Source: Pedobacter steynii (GTDB taxonomy: Bacteria; Bacteroidota; Bacteroidia; Sphingobacteriales; Sphingobacteriaceae). Taken from it: a stretch of DNA of 64,000 bases. The stretch is from NCBI RefSeq assembly GCF_001721645.1, contig NZ_CP017141.1:372001-436000 (forward strand). Direction: 5' to 3'. The translations under genes and the position numbers were made by a program. The notes under the pieces are model-generated. The model was not told the DNA's origin. It worked only from the letters and a program-made list of their open reading frames with translations, and ran no database searches. Below, in pieces: positions 52,126-60,016 of this stretch (positions are counted from its first letter, which is position 1; every line of letters starts with the position of its first letter).

Positions 52126-52407
52126 TTAAGAAGATTTATCTGAATGCCCCAGATTTTTCTCCGGGCTAACGATATCTCTAACCAATTGTTTCACCTCTTT
52201 GATCTCTGGAAAACGTCCCATTTCCTTTCTATCAAACACCTGGACTTCATTTATGGTGATGATATAGGTACCTCCTGTTTCACTGGGTTTCAATAAAACC
52301 CCGCTAATTTCATCAGTAAATGTTGTTAATAATTCCTGTGCCATATAAGCAGCTCTAAGCATCCAGCCACATTTAGGACAATATTCAATAGCAATTGTTG
52401 GTTTCAT
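52126..52407 (-). CDS. SelW/SelT/SelH-family (Rdx) thioredoxin-like protein, Cys form
   Basis: A 93-aa protein with IEYCPKCGWMLRAAYMAQEL at the N terminus, that is, a CxxC redox pair (Cys10 and Cys13) where eukaryotic selenoproteins have CxxU. The following LKPSETGGTYIITIN fits the family's second strand region. It is thus a Cys homologue and does not need selenium. The exact redox partner is not known. It starts 23 nt after the aldehyde dehydrogenase stop and may be the last gene of the catabolic operon. Confidence 0.78.
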   Translation of the reverse strand: MKPTIAIEYCPKCGWMLRAAYMAQELLTTFTDEISGVLLKPSETGGTYIITINEVQVFDRKEMGRFPEIKEVKQLVRDIVSPEKNLGHSDKSS

Positions 52408-52430
52408 TTTCTTTATATATCAAGGTTATG

Positions 52431-53795
52431 TTAGCTCCTTATATGCCAGCCTCTGGTTTTCGTAAAAGCACGCAGGCCCTGGTGCGATAATGTAGCTCCT
52501 ATTCCGGAATGCTTCCTTCCGCTCCAGGGAAGTCCGGCACTAACCCGATCACAACAGTTCCAATATCCTGAGCCCGAATCAACCTGCGAAAGAATCCGCT
52601 CTGCACGATCGAAATTCTTCGAGTATACCGCCGCGGTTAAGCCATAGGTTGTACCCTGCATCATTGCAATCGCCTCTTTGTCATCTTTCACCTTCATAAT
52701 ACCGACGATAGGTCCAAAACTTTCCTGCTGCATCACTTTCATATCATTTGTGACATTCGTAAGCACAGTTGGCTCAAAGTAATAACCCTTACCTTCTCCC
52801 CTTTTTCCTCCAGTCAATAGTAAAGCGCCCTTTTCCACCGCATCATTCACCTGCCCCTCCAGCACCTCCAGTTGCTCTCCTCGCGTCAAAGGCCCGATGT
52901 AAACCCCATCTTCAGTAGGTATTCCTTTTTTCCAGGATTGTACTTCTTTCAAAAAGGCGTCAACATAGACTTCATAAACCCGCTCATGAACATAAATACG
53001 CTCTACCGCACAACAGCTCTGTCCATTGTTGTAAAAGGCTCCATCTGCTGTTCCGACAGCAACGGAAGCCACATCATTTACATCATCCGCTACATACAAA
53101 GGATCCTTCCCTCCCAATTCCAGTTGACAAGGCACCATTTTCAAAGCTACCTTCTCATAGATGTATTTACCGGTTTTGTAAGATCCGGTAAAAAAGTAGC
53201 CATCAAAATCCATATCTAACAAAGATTCTCCTGTTTCCTTTCCTCCGATAGCTATCTTAAAAGCATCCTCAGGCAATCCTGCTTTTCTCCATAATTTCTC
53301 GATTTCCAGACCAGTTAATGTGGCGTATTCAGAAGGTTTATACATCACTGTATTTCCCGCTATCAGTGCCGGAACAAAAACATTTACCCCAACCAGATAA
53401 GGATAATTCCAGGCAGAGATATTACAAATCACACCAAGCGCATCATAAGAGATTTTTTCTTTTAGCTCTTCCGTATCAGTTACCCATTCATCAGAAAGGT
53501 ATTTTTCCCCGTTGTTCATCATCCACTGGATCCGTGTTCTGGCACCGTTGATTTCATTTCTTGCCTGCTGCAAAGGTTTCCCTACCTCGGAAGTCAGTAT
53601 GGCAGCCAGCCTTTCCTTTTCTGTTTCCAACAAATCGTAAAACCGATGAACCACCGCCAGTCTTTCTGTCAGGCTTTTCTTCGACCATTGCAATTGCTCC
53701 GCCTTAAGCAGGCTATATTTTTTATCAAGACTAAGCCTGCTGTCTTCCTGAACTGTTGTGATTATTTCTGCTGTAGCTGGATTAATGATGTTCAT
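52431..53795 (-). CDS. NAD(P)-dependent aldehyde dehydrogenase
   Basis: A 454-aa aldehyde dehydrogenase with the conserved Glu in QLELGGKDPL, the catalytic Cys in NNGQSCCAVERIY, and the cofactor-binding and C-terminal blocks NISAWNYPY and ESFGPIVGIMKV. In this setting it would oxidise a gamma-glutamylated aldehyde to the acid, for example gamma-glutamyl-aminoacetaldehyde to gamma-glutamylglycine; the substrate is inferred from the neighbours. Its start overlaps the upstream hydrolase stop by ATGA. Confidence 0.85.
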   Translation of the reverse strand: MNIINPATAEIITTVQEDSRLSLDKKYSLLKAEQLQWSKKSLTERLAVVHRFYDLLETEKERLAAILTSEVGKPLQQARNEINGARTRIQWMMNNGEKYLSDEWVTDTEELKEKISYDALGVICNISAWNYPYLVGVNVFVPALIAGNTVMYKPSEYATLTGLEIEKLWRKAGLPEDAFKIAIGGKETGESLLDMDFDGYFFTGSYKTGKYIYEKVALKMVPCQLELGGKDPLYVADDVNDVASVAVGTADGAFYNNGQSCCAVERIYVHERVYEVYVDAFLKEVQSWKKGIPTEDGVYIGPLTRGEQLEVLEGQVNDAVEKGALLLTGGKRGEGKGYYFEPTVLTNVTNDMKVMQQESFGPIVGIMKVKDDKEAIAMMQGTTYGLTAAVYSKNFDRAERILSQVDSGSGYWNCCDRVSAGLPWSGRKHSGIGATLSHQGLRAFTKTRGWHIRS

Positions 53796-54505
53796 TTCTT
53801 ATGATTTCTTACTTCAATGATAAACTGTTCTTTGATCTTTTGCGAAAACGGATTGTTTTCTTTCTCTTTCATTCTTTCGGGATGCCACTGCACCCCAATC
53901 ATAAAGCCCATATTGGTTTTATCTTTATACTCCAGACCTTCAATGATTCCATCTCCGGCATCCGAATAAGCGCTAACCATTAAGTTTTCTCCAATATGAT
54001 CGGTATGCACCGCCTGGTGATGTGCGCTGTTCACAGATCCATATTCCTCTCCGGTAACGGCATACAACAGACTATTCTTTTCTAAATTAATGTGATGAAT
54101 TTTATCTTCTGCGCCTTTCTTATGCACCGCATTCGCACTTTCTCCAATGTCGTCAAAAACCTTCCCACCTTCCAAAATGTTAATGTATTGCATTCCTCTA
54201 CAGATCCCCAATACCGGAGCCTTTTCTTTTTTTGCATGCTCATAGATCAGCTTTTCAAAAGCATCTCTTTCCGGTAAAAAGGATTCCGGACGATGAGGGT
54301 AATCGGGTGCGCCGCCGAATACAGAAGGCTCCACATCAATCCCGCCTGTCAGTACAAAACCATCGCAACCTGCAATATCTTCTATATTTTTCTTTTCGAA
54401 AGAAAGCTCGACCAGCTCCAGGTCTGTTCCAAGGTCCAGGGAAGTAAACCAATTCCAGTAATTCTGAGAGTTTGTTTCTGTATAACTAATTCCAATCTTC
54501 TTCAT
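53792..54505 (-). CDS. Gamma-glutamyl amide hydrolase, class I glutamine amidotransferase-like (PuuD-like)
   Basis: A 237-aa peptidase C26-type enzyme. The nucleophile Cys is in VLGICRGMQYINI and the His-Glu pair in GVQWHPERM; the GFVLTGGIDVEPSVFGG region is typical of PuuD-type hydrolases. These cleave gamma-glutamyl amides such as gamma-glutamyl-GABA. Here it would release glutamate in the last step of the pathway. Overlaps the aldehyde dehydrogenase gene by ATGA. Confidence 0.85.
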   Translation of the reverse strand: MKKIGISYTETNSQNYWNWFTSLDLGTDLELVELSFEKKNIEDIAGCDGFVLTGGIDVEPSVFGGAPDYPHRPESFLPERDAFEKLIYEHAKKEKAPVLGICRGMQYINILEGGKVFDDIGESANAVHKKGAEDKIHHINLEKNSLLYAVTGEEYGSVNSAHHQAVHTDHIGENLMVSAYSDAGDGIIEGLEYKDKTNMGFMIGVQWHPERMKEKENNPFSQKIKEQFIIEVRNHKK

Positions 54506-54528
54506 AAACTATAAACACTTCAATCCTG

Positions 54529-55677
54529 TTAAAGCGCTTTTAAATATAACTGTTTAAAATCTTCCCTTGTAACTGGTTTCGGATTATTAGGGTGTGCAAA
54601 ATCTGCAAAAGCCAGATCAGCCAATGTTTCAATATGCTCAGACTTCACCCCAATATCAGTCAGATGGTGGGGAATATTCAGTTTAGTATTGAGTTCAAAA
54701 AGATACTTCACCACTGCTTCACCACTTTCTTCCTTCAGCTCCAGCGTTTTGGCTATGCGACGGAATTTATCTTCAAAGCCCGCAATATTAAACTCCATTC
54801 CATATGGTATATTCACTGCATTAGCCAGTCCATGATGGGTATCGAGCAGAGAAGAGAGCGGATGGGCCAAAGAATGAACCACTCCTAAGCCCTTCTGAAA
54901 GGCAATAGCCCCCATCATGGAAGCCATCAACATCTTACTTCTACTCTCCAGGTCAGACTGATGTGTAGCCTTTTCCAATGCGTCTTTAATCAGATAAATA
55001 CCTTCCAAAGCAATTCCATCACATAGTGGATGTGGATTTTTTGCCAGGAAAGCTTCCATATTATGTGTCAGGGCATCCATCCCAGTTGCGGCGGTAATAT
55101 GGGGAGGCAGATCCATTGTTAATACCGGATCAGCAAATACGATTTTTGCCATTAACTTAGGAGAGAAGAGAATCTTTTTCTGATGCGTTTCATCATCAGA
55201 GATAATCGCACTTCTTCCCACTTCACTTCCCGTTCCTGAGGTAGTAGGCACCGTAATAAAGTGAGGCACATCATTCGTCACATATATATCGCCACCAATC
55301 AGGTCGTCGTATTTAAACAGATCTTCCCGATGGTTCACCCGCAGTACAATTGCCCTGGCTACATCTAAGCCAGCCCCACCTCCGACACCGATTACACTGT
55401 CTCTCGAAGTCTGGTCCCAAACCTCTGTACCTTTGTAAACATCACTCTTTACAGGATTCTTATGAATATCACTAAACACCTCCACTGAAAAAGAATGAGC
55501 TTCCAAATCAGCCACAATCGCTTTAAAAAAAGGCAATGCTGCCACTGTAGGATCTGTAACGATCAACGGACGTTTTAATCCGTTAGCCTGCAGGTAGGCA
55601 GGCAGTTCCTTAATTGCTCCTGCTCCAAAACGAATGGTAGTAGGAAAATTATATTGATATACTTTATCAAATGTCAT
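54529..55677 (-). CDS. Iron-containing alcohol dehydrogenase
   Basis: A 382-aa group III dehydrogenase. NAD-binding and metal motifs are visible: VIGVGGGAGLDVARAI, PTTSGTGSEVGRSAI, IVFADPVLTMDLPP with the conserved Asp, MDALTHNMEAFL, and the His-rich metal region GVVHSLAHPLSSLLDTHHG. In a polyamine (Puu) operon this position would be filled by an amine oxidase. An alcohol dehydrogenase instead suggests that the gamma-glutamylated substrate carries a hydroxyl group, as ethanolamine does. Confidence 0.88.
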   Translation of the reverse strand: MTFDKVYQYNFPTTIRFGAGAIKELPAYLQANGLKRPLIVTDPTVAALPFFKAIVADLEAHSFSVEVFSDIHKNPVKSDVYKGTEVWDQTSRDSVIGVGGGAGLDVARAIVLRVNHREDLFKYDDLIGGDIYVTNDVPHFITVPTTSGTGSEVGRSAIISDDETHQKKILFSPKLMAKIVFADPVLTMDLPPHITAATGMDALTHNMEAFLAKNPHPLCDGIALEGIYLIKDALEKATHQSDLESRSKMLMASMMGAIAFQKGLGVVHSLAHPLSSLLDTHHGLANAVNIPYGMEFNIAGFEDKFRRIAKTLELKEESGEAVVKYLFELNTKLNIPHHLTDIGVKSEHIETLADLAFADFAHPNNPKPVTREDFKQLYLKAL

Positions 55678-55689
55678 AGCTCTTATCGC

Positions 55690-57048
55690 TTAAATAATTT
55701 CAAAATATCTTTTCATCTCCCAGTCGGTCACCACTTTTGCATATTGTTTCCACTCCCATTCCCTGGTTAACGTAAAATGTTCTACAAAAGATGCTCCGAA
55801 CAACTCCGCTGCAATCGGAAATGTTTTCATTTTTAGGGTCGCTTCGTGCAGGTTTCCGGGAAGGATGCCATTAGAAAGATCTTTATAACCATTTCCTGTG
55901 GTCGCTTCCTTATCCAGACTAAGCTTGTTTTTAATCCCATATAAACCTGCCGCCAGGCAGGCCGATAGCGCCAGGTAAGGATTGGTATCTGACCCCACCA
56001 CCCTCGTCTCTAAACGGGTGGCCTTCACATTTCCAGGCAAAGCCCTTAAAGCAACGGTCCTGTTATCAATTCCCCAGGTTAAAGTTGTCGGTGCCCAGGC
56101 ACCTTCCACCAATCTTTTATAGCTATTAATCGTTGGCGCTATCATCGGCAAAATATAAGGAAGACAGTGCAGCTGTCCGGCAATATAACTCTGCATTAAC
56201 GGACTCATTTTATGTTCCGAACTTTCGTCGTAAAATAAATTATGTTTCCCTTCGTTATCCCATAAGCTTTGATGGACATGCCCGCTACACCCCGGCAGAT
56301 GCTCACTGATTTTAGCCATAAAAGTGGCCATAACTCCGTGTTGATAAGCAATTTCCTTAACCGCGGTCTTAAATAATATGGCTTGATCTGCTGCCTGCAA
56401 TACCTCAGCATATTTAATAGCCGCTTCGTACACCCCAGGACCAGTCTCTGTATGCAGACCTTCTACAGGAACCCCGAATTTACACAGCAAATCAAACAGG
56501 TCCGTCATATAAGAATTTTTCAGACTGCTGCGTAAAATAGAGTAACCAAACATGCCTGGTGTTAAGGGATTCAGGTTATGAAAATTCTTCTGATGTGTAC
56601 TTTCTGGTGTTTCTGCGAAATTGAACCATTCAAATTCCTGAGAAAAATAAGGACGGAAGCCCAGCTCCTCAGCTTCAGCAAGAACCTTACGAAGCAATTG
56701 CCGAGGACAGGTGTACGCCGCCTCATTATTTTCATTAATAAAATCACCCAGAAAAAAAGGAACATCATTTTCCCAGGGGATCTTACGAAAAGTATTCAGA
56801 TCCAGCTTCACCTGAGCATCTGGATATCCCGTATGCCATCCGGTAAACTTTACATTATCATAAGCAACATCCCCCATATCCCAGCCAAAGGTGACATCAC
56901 AGAAGCCCAACCGGCCTTCTACCATTGCTGCAAATTTATCTGCCGCAATATATTTACCTCTTAGTACCCCATCAATATCTGCCACAGCCACTTTTACCTT
57001 TCCCGAAGGGTGTTGTTTTACGTATGCTAAAATTTCTTCTGTTGTCAT
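55690..57048 (-). CDS. Gamma-glutamyl-amine ligase of the glutamine synthetase family (PuuA/GlnA4-like)
   Basis: A 452-aa glutamine synthetase-fold enzyme. Metal and ATP motifs are present: FSQEFEWFNF (n-strand Glu), EGLHTETGPGVYEAAI, PGCSGHVHQSLWD (His of the ATP/metal site), YKRLVEGAWAP and RLETRVVGSDTNPYLALSA. The N-terminal VAVADIDGVLRGKYI is typical of PuuA and GlnA4-type ligases rather than of true glutamine synthetases, and the adenylylation site region is absent. Such enzymes join glutamate to an amine. Linked to an ethanolamine permease, it may form gamma-glutamylethanolamide. Overlaps the permease gene by ATGA. Confidence 0.85.
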   Translation of the reverse strand: MTTEEILAYVKQHPSGKVKVAVADIDGVLRGKYIAADKFAAMVEGRLGFCDVTFGWDMGDVAYDNVKFTGWHTGYPDAQVKLDLNTFRKIPWENDVPFFLGDFINENNEAAYTCPRQLLRKVLAEAEELGFRPYFSQEFEWFNFAETPESTHQKNFHNLNPLTPGMFGYSILRSSLKNSYMTDLFDLLCKFGVPVEGLHTETGPGVYEAAIKYAEVLQAADQAILFKTAVKEIAYQHGVMATFMAKISEHLPGCSGHVHQSLWDNEGKHNLFYDESSEHKMSPLMQSYIAGQLHCLPYILPMIAPTINSYKRLVEGAWAPTTLTWGIDNRTVALRALPGNVKATRLETRVVGSDTNPYLALSACLAAGLYGIKNKLSLDKEATTGNGYKDLSNGILPGNLHEATLKMKTFPIAAELFGASFVEHFTLTREWEWKQYAKVVTDWEMKRYFEII

Positions 57049-58361
57049 TTATGCGCTGTTTTAAAGGTTCTGTATAACAAAAATGTAACTGCCAGTATAG
57101 AGAAATAGATCAGGCCCAGCTTAGGATTAAAAATAAACATGGCGATAATCGATACCGATGCAATAGTCAGGGCCACCATCGGTAATAAAGGATAAAAGCG
57201 AATCCGAAAAGGACGCGGCAGTTCCGGTTCTCTTTTCCTTAAGATTATAATCGAGACCATGGAAATGATGTACAAGGTTAAAGCGCCAAAAACAGAAACG
57301 ATAATGATTTCTGAGGTTTTTCCGGAAAGCAGGGCGAGAATTCCGATTACCATATTCCCGATCAGAGCATTGGCGGGTGTATGAAAACGCGGAGAGATTT
57401 TACCAAGAAAAGCAGGGATATTGTGTACACGTCCCATCTCGTAGGTAGAGCGTCCGGCAGCAAGGATTAATCCATGAAAAGAGGCCACCAGGCCAAACAA
57501 TCCAACCGTAATCAGTAAATGATACATCAGGTGGTTATTGCCGGTAATCTTTGCCAGTGCAAGGGGAAGTGGAGAATCGGAAGTTTCTCCGTTCAGACCA
57601 TTCTTGTAGACAATCGCTTCCCAACCGGCAATTCCTGTTGCCGATATAAAAATCAGAATACATAAGATCGCCAGTGTAAATATCGCCCACCCAAACCCTT
57701 TACTGATGTCTCTTTGCGGGTTCTTGGTTTCTTCGGCAACATTTGCAATCCCTTCGATCCCCAAAAAAAACCAAATGGCAAAAGGAATGGCAGCAAATAC
57801 TCCCGTCCAGCCATTAGGCAAAGCATTATGAGTCAGGTTAACCAGCTCGAATTTCGGCAATGCAATCCCCGAAAACAGCAATAGCTCTCCCACTGCAAAA
57901 ATGGTTACGATAACTTCAAATGAAGCTGCGGCTTTCACCCCATAGACATTCAGGGCAGTAAAAATAAAATAGATCGCAATAGCGCTGGTCAGTACGGGAA
58001 CCTGTGGATAGAATGCATTAAAATAGGCACCAATGGCAAAAGCGATTGCCGGTGGTGCCAGTATAAATTCAACAATCTGGGCAATACCGGCTATAAAACC
58101 GATATTTTGCCCCATTGCTTTATTCGCATAGTCAAACACTCCCCCTGCTTTAGGGATCGCGCAGGCAAGTTCTGCGTAACTAAATGTAAAGGTGACATAC
58201 ATCACCATAATGGCCAGGGTGGCCATTGCCATGCCCCCTGTGCCTCCTTTTTCCAGTCCGAGATTCCAGCCAAAATACATGCCTGAAATAACGTAGCCTA
58301 CTCCAAGCCCCCACAACATAAAGGGAGTCAGTGTTTTCTTTAAACCCTTGTTTTGTGTCAT
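57045..58361 (-). CDS. Ethanolamine-type permease (APC superfamily, EAT family)
   Basis: The 438-aa protein has about 12 membrane helices. It begins TLTPFMLWGLGVGYVISG, followed by MYFGWNLGLEKGGTGGMAMA, the conserved start of the EAT (ethanolamine/amine) permeases, and has AIPKAGGVFDYANKAMG and FFLGIEGIANVAEETKNPQR in the middle. It imports a small amine in symport with protons. The specificity for ethanolamine is family inference; the closest alternatives are other amino-acid or polyamine carriers. It follows SusD by 42 nt without a visible terminator. Confidence 0.82.
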   Translation of the reverse strand: MTQNKGLKKTLTPFMLWGLGVGYVISGMYFGWNLGLEKGGTGGMAMATLAIMVMYVTFTFSYAELACAIPKAGGVFDYANKAMGQNIGFIAGIAQIVEFILAPPAIAFAIGAYFNAFYPQVPVLTSAIAIYFIFTALNVYGVKAAASFEVIVTIFAVGELLLFSGIALPKFELVNLTHNALPNGWTGVFAAIPFAIWFFLGIEGIANVAEETKNPQRDISKGFGWAIFTLAILCILIFISATGIAGWEAIVYKNGLNGETSDSPLPLALAKITGNNHLMYHLLITVGLFGLVASFHGLILAAGRSTYEMGRVHNIPAFLGKISPRFHTPANALIGNMVIGILALLSGKTSEIIIVSVFGALTLYIISMVSIIILRKREPELPRPFRIRFYPLLPMVALTIASVSIIAMFIFNPKLGLIYFSILAVTFLLYRTFKTAHK

Positions 58362-58403
58362 TAGCTGATCTCTTTTACATGATTATAAATATAACATAAA
58401 ATA

Positions 58404-59966
58404 CTACTTTAACACCCACATCATCTGGTTAACATCATCGTTTCCACCATATTGACTTTGGATAGCCGCGGAAACATTAGCACTGTTATAATCCAGCTCA
58501 TTTGAAGGGTACAACCAGCGTAAAGGAAATTGGGCTGTAGGACTGTTCAGGTTTGTTGTACTGTTTAAAGTGAATACCGGATACCCCGTTCTTCTGTTCT
58601 CAAACCAGGCGCTATATTTACTACCCTGTAAAAAGTTGGCCAGATATTTCTGGGTGATGATCTGTCCTATCTGCTGTTCGTTTGTCCCGCTTAGAACCAC
58701 GCCTGTTGAAGCTGGGAAAGCACTGATATAAGCAGCATCCATTTTCATGTTATGATGATAATCCATCATATCAGGTGTATTTATGGCAATAAAATTCATG
58801 GAACTGGTGATCCCTGCAGCATAGTAAGCCTGTGCCCCTGTTCCCGTGATCCATCCCCTTACACTCGCTTCTGCCAGGATAAACTGCAGGTCCCAATAAC
58901 TAAAGACACTTACCGGCTCTGCATTCACCAGCTGTACATAGCGGTTGTTCAGATCTGCATAATCTTTTCCAACCCGTCTGGTTTGCAGGCTCGAAAAAGC
59001 ATCCGATGGTTCTACCCCAGGATAGGCATTGTAATCAGATTCTGATAATCCGGCAGTAACTTTTACAGGCGAAGGTTTCGCATAATAGAAAAGACGCCTG
59101 TCTTTTAAAGTTCTCAGCGGTGCCAGCAAAGTATTGGACAGCATGGTATAGTTTGATTTTACAAAAGAGTTACCAGATCCCGCGGGAACGTCAGACCATG
59201 GATAATTCTGTCCTGCCGTCGTATTGTAAGCCAAAGCAAAATTGTCCTTAAAGTCACGCATTAAAGGACGATTGGCTACAATATCTTTAAAACGCGCTAT
59301 TACTTTCAGGTCTGCATCAGCTGTCTTTTTATACAGGTTATTTAACACATGTAGCTCAAAGCTATTCGTCAATCTTCTCCAGCTGTCGGTTTTTCCTCCA
59401 TAAATCGGATCTCCATCAAAATTTGCCCCTTCAGAAAAGAGCTGATTGGCCTGATCCAGCTCATTAAGGATTCCCAGGAATACTGTTTTCTGAGTATCAT
59501 ATTTTGGTTTCAGTACATTTTCCGATTCCCCTTTTATCGCATCAGTATATGGAATATCTCCTACCTGCATGGTGGCCATAAAAAATTGCCAGGCACGAAT
59601 AAAATGTCCCAAAGCCTGATATGATTTTTTCAGTCCTTCGCTGGTAGCATATTTTTCCATTGGAGCGATATTACGAAGAATGGTCACCCGGCTCAGATCA
59701 GCCCTGTTTAACTTATTATACTGCAGGTTTTCCTGTCCCTCGCCCCAGGTGAGGTATTTCCCTAAAAGAAAGGGCTGCATAAAAGATTTCTGTGTACTGA
59801 TTTCACTCCTGGTAATGCTCAGGATCATACCTGTTGCCAGATTAGAAGAGTTTACCTGATCTGTTTTATTCGGATTTCTATTGATATCCTCAAATTTCTT
59901 ACAACCCGTTGCCAGCGTAGCCATTAAGGGCAGTGCCAACATATATTTTAAAAGAATCCTTTTCAT
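58404..59966 (-). CDS. SusD/RagB-family outer-membrane lipoprotein
   Basis: Start at 59966 gives MKRILLKYMLALPLMATLAT followed by GC, a lipobox with Cys22; an earlier Met adds 13 residues ahead of the signal. The 520-aa protein has the SusD family look (INRNPNKTDQVNSSNLATGM, HFIRAWQFFMATMQVGDIPY), with helical repeats and the C-terminal region DVNQMMWVLK. It caps the SusC channel and binds the ligand at the cell surface. The ligand is unknown. Spaced 50 nt after SusC. Confidence 0.9.
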   Translation of the reverse strand: MKRILLKYMLALPLMATLATGCKKFEDINRNPNKTDQVNSSNLATGMILSITRSEISTQKSFMQPFLLGKYLTWGEGQENLQYNKLNRADLSRVTILRNIAPMEKYATSEGLKKSYQALGHFIRAWQFFMATMQVGDIPYTDAIKGESENVLKPKYDTQKTVFLGILNELDQANQLFSEGANFDGDPIYGGKTDSWRRLTNSFELHVLNNLYKKTADADLKVIARFKDIVANRPLMRDFKDNFALAYNTTAGQNYPWSDVPAGSGNSFVKSNYTMLSNTLLAPLRTLKDRRLFYYAKPSPVKVTAGLSESDYNAYPGVEPSDAFSSLQTRRVGKDYADLNNRYVQLVNAEPVSVFSYWDLQFILAEASVRGWITGTGAQAYYAAGITSSMNFIAINTPDMMDYHHNMKMDAAYISAFPASTGVVLSGTNEQQIGQIITQKYLANFLQGSKYSAWFENRRTGYPVFTLNSTTNLNSPTAQFPLRWLYPSNELDYNSANVSAAIQSQYGGNDDVNQMMWVLK

Positions 59967-60016
59967 TAGAATATTTTTTTGTGAATGGTTATACTGTAGT
60001 TTCATCTGTTTTCCTC

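Noticed and set aside
52126..52407. Selenocysteine codon in the SelW-like gene
   Set aside because: The second redox position is Cys13, encoded by an ordinary codon; there is no in-frame TGA.
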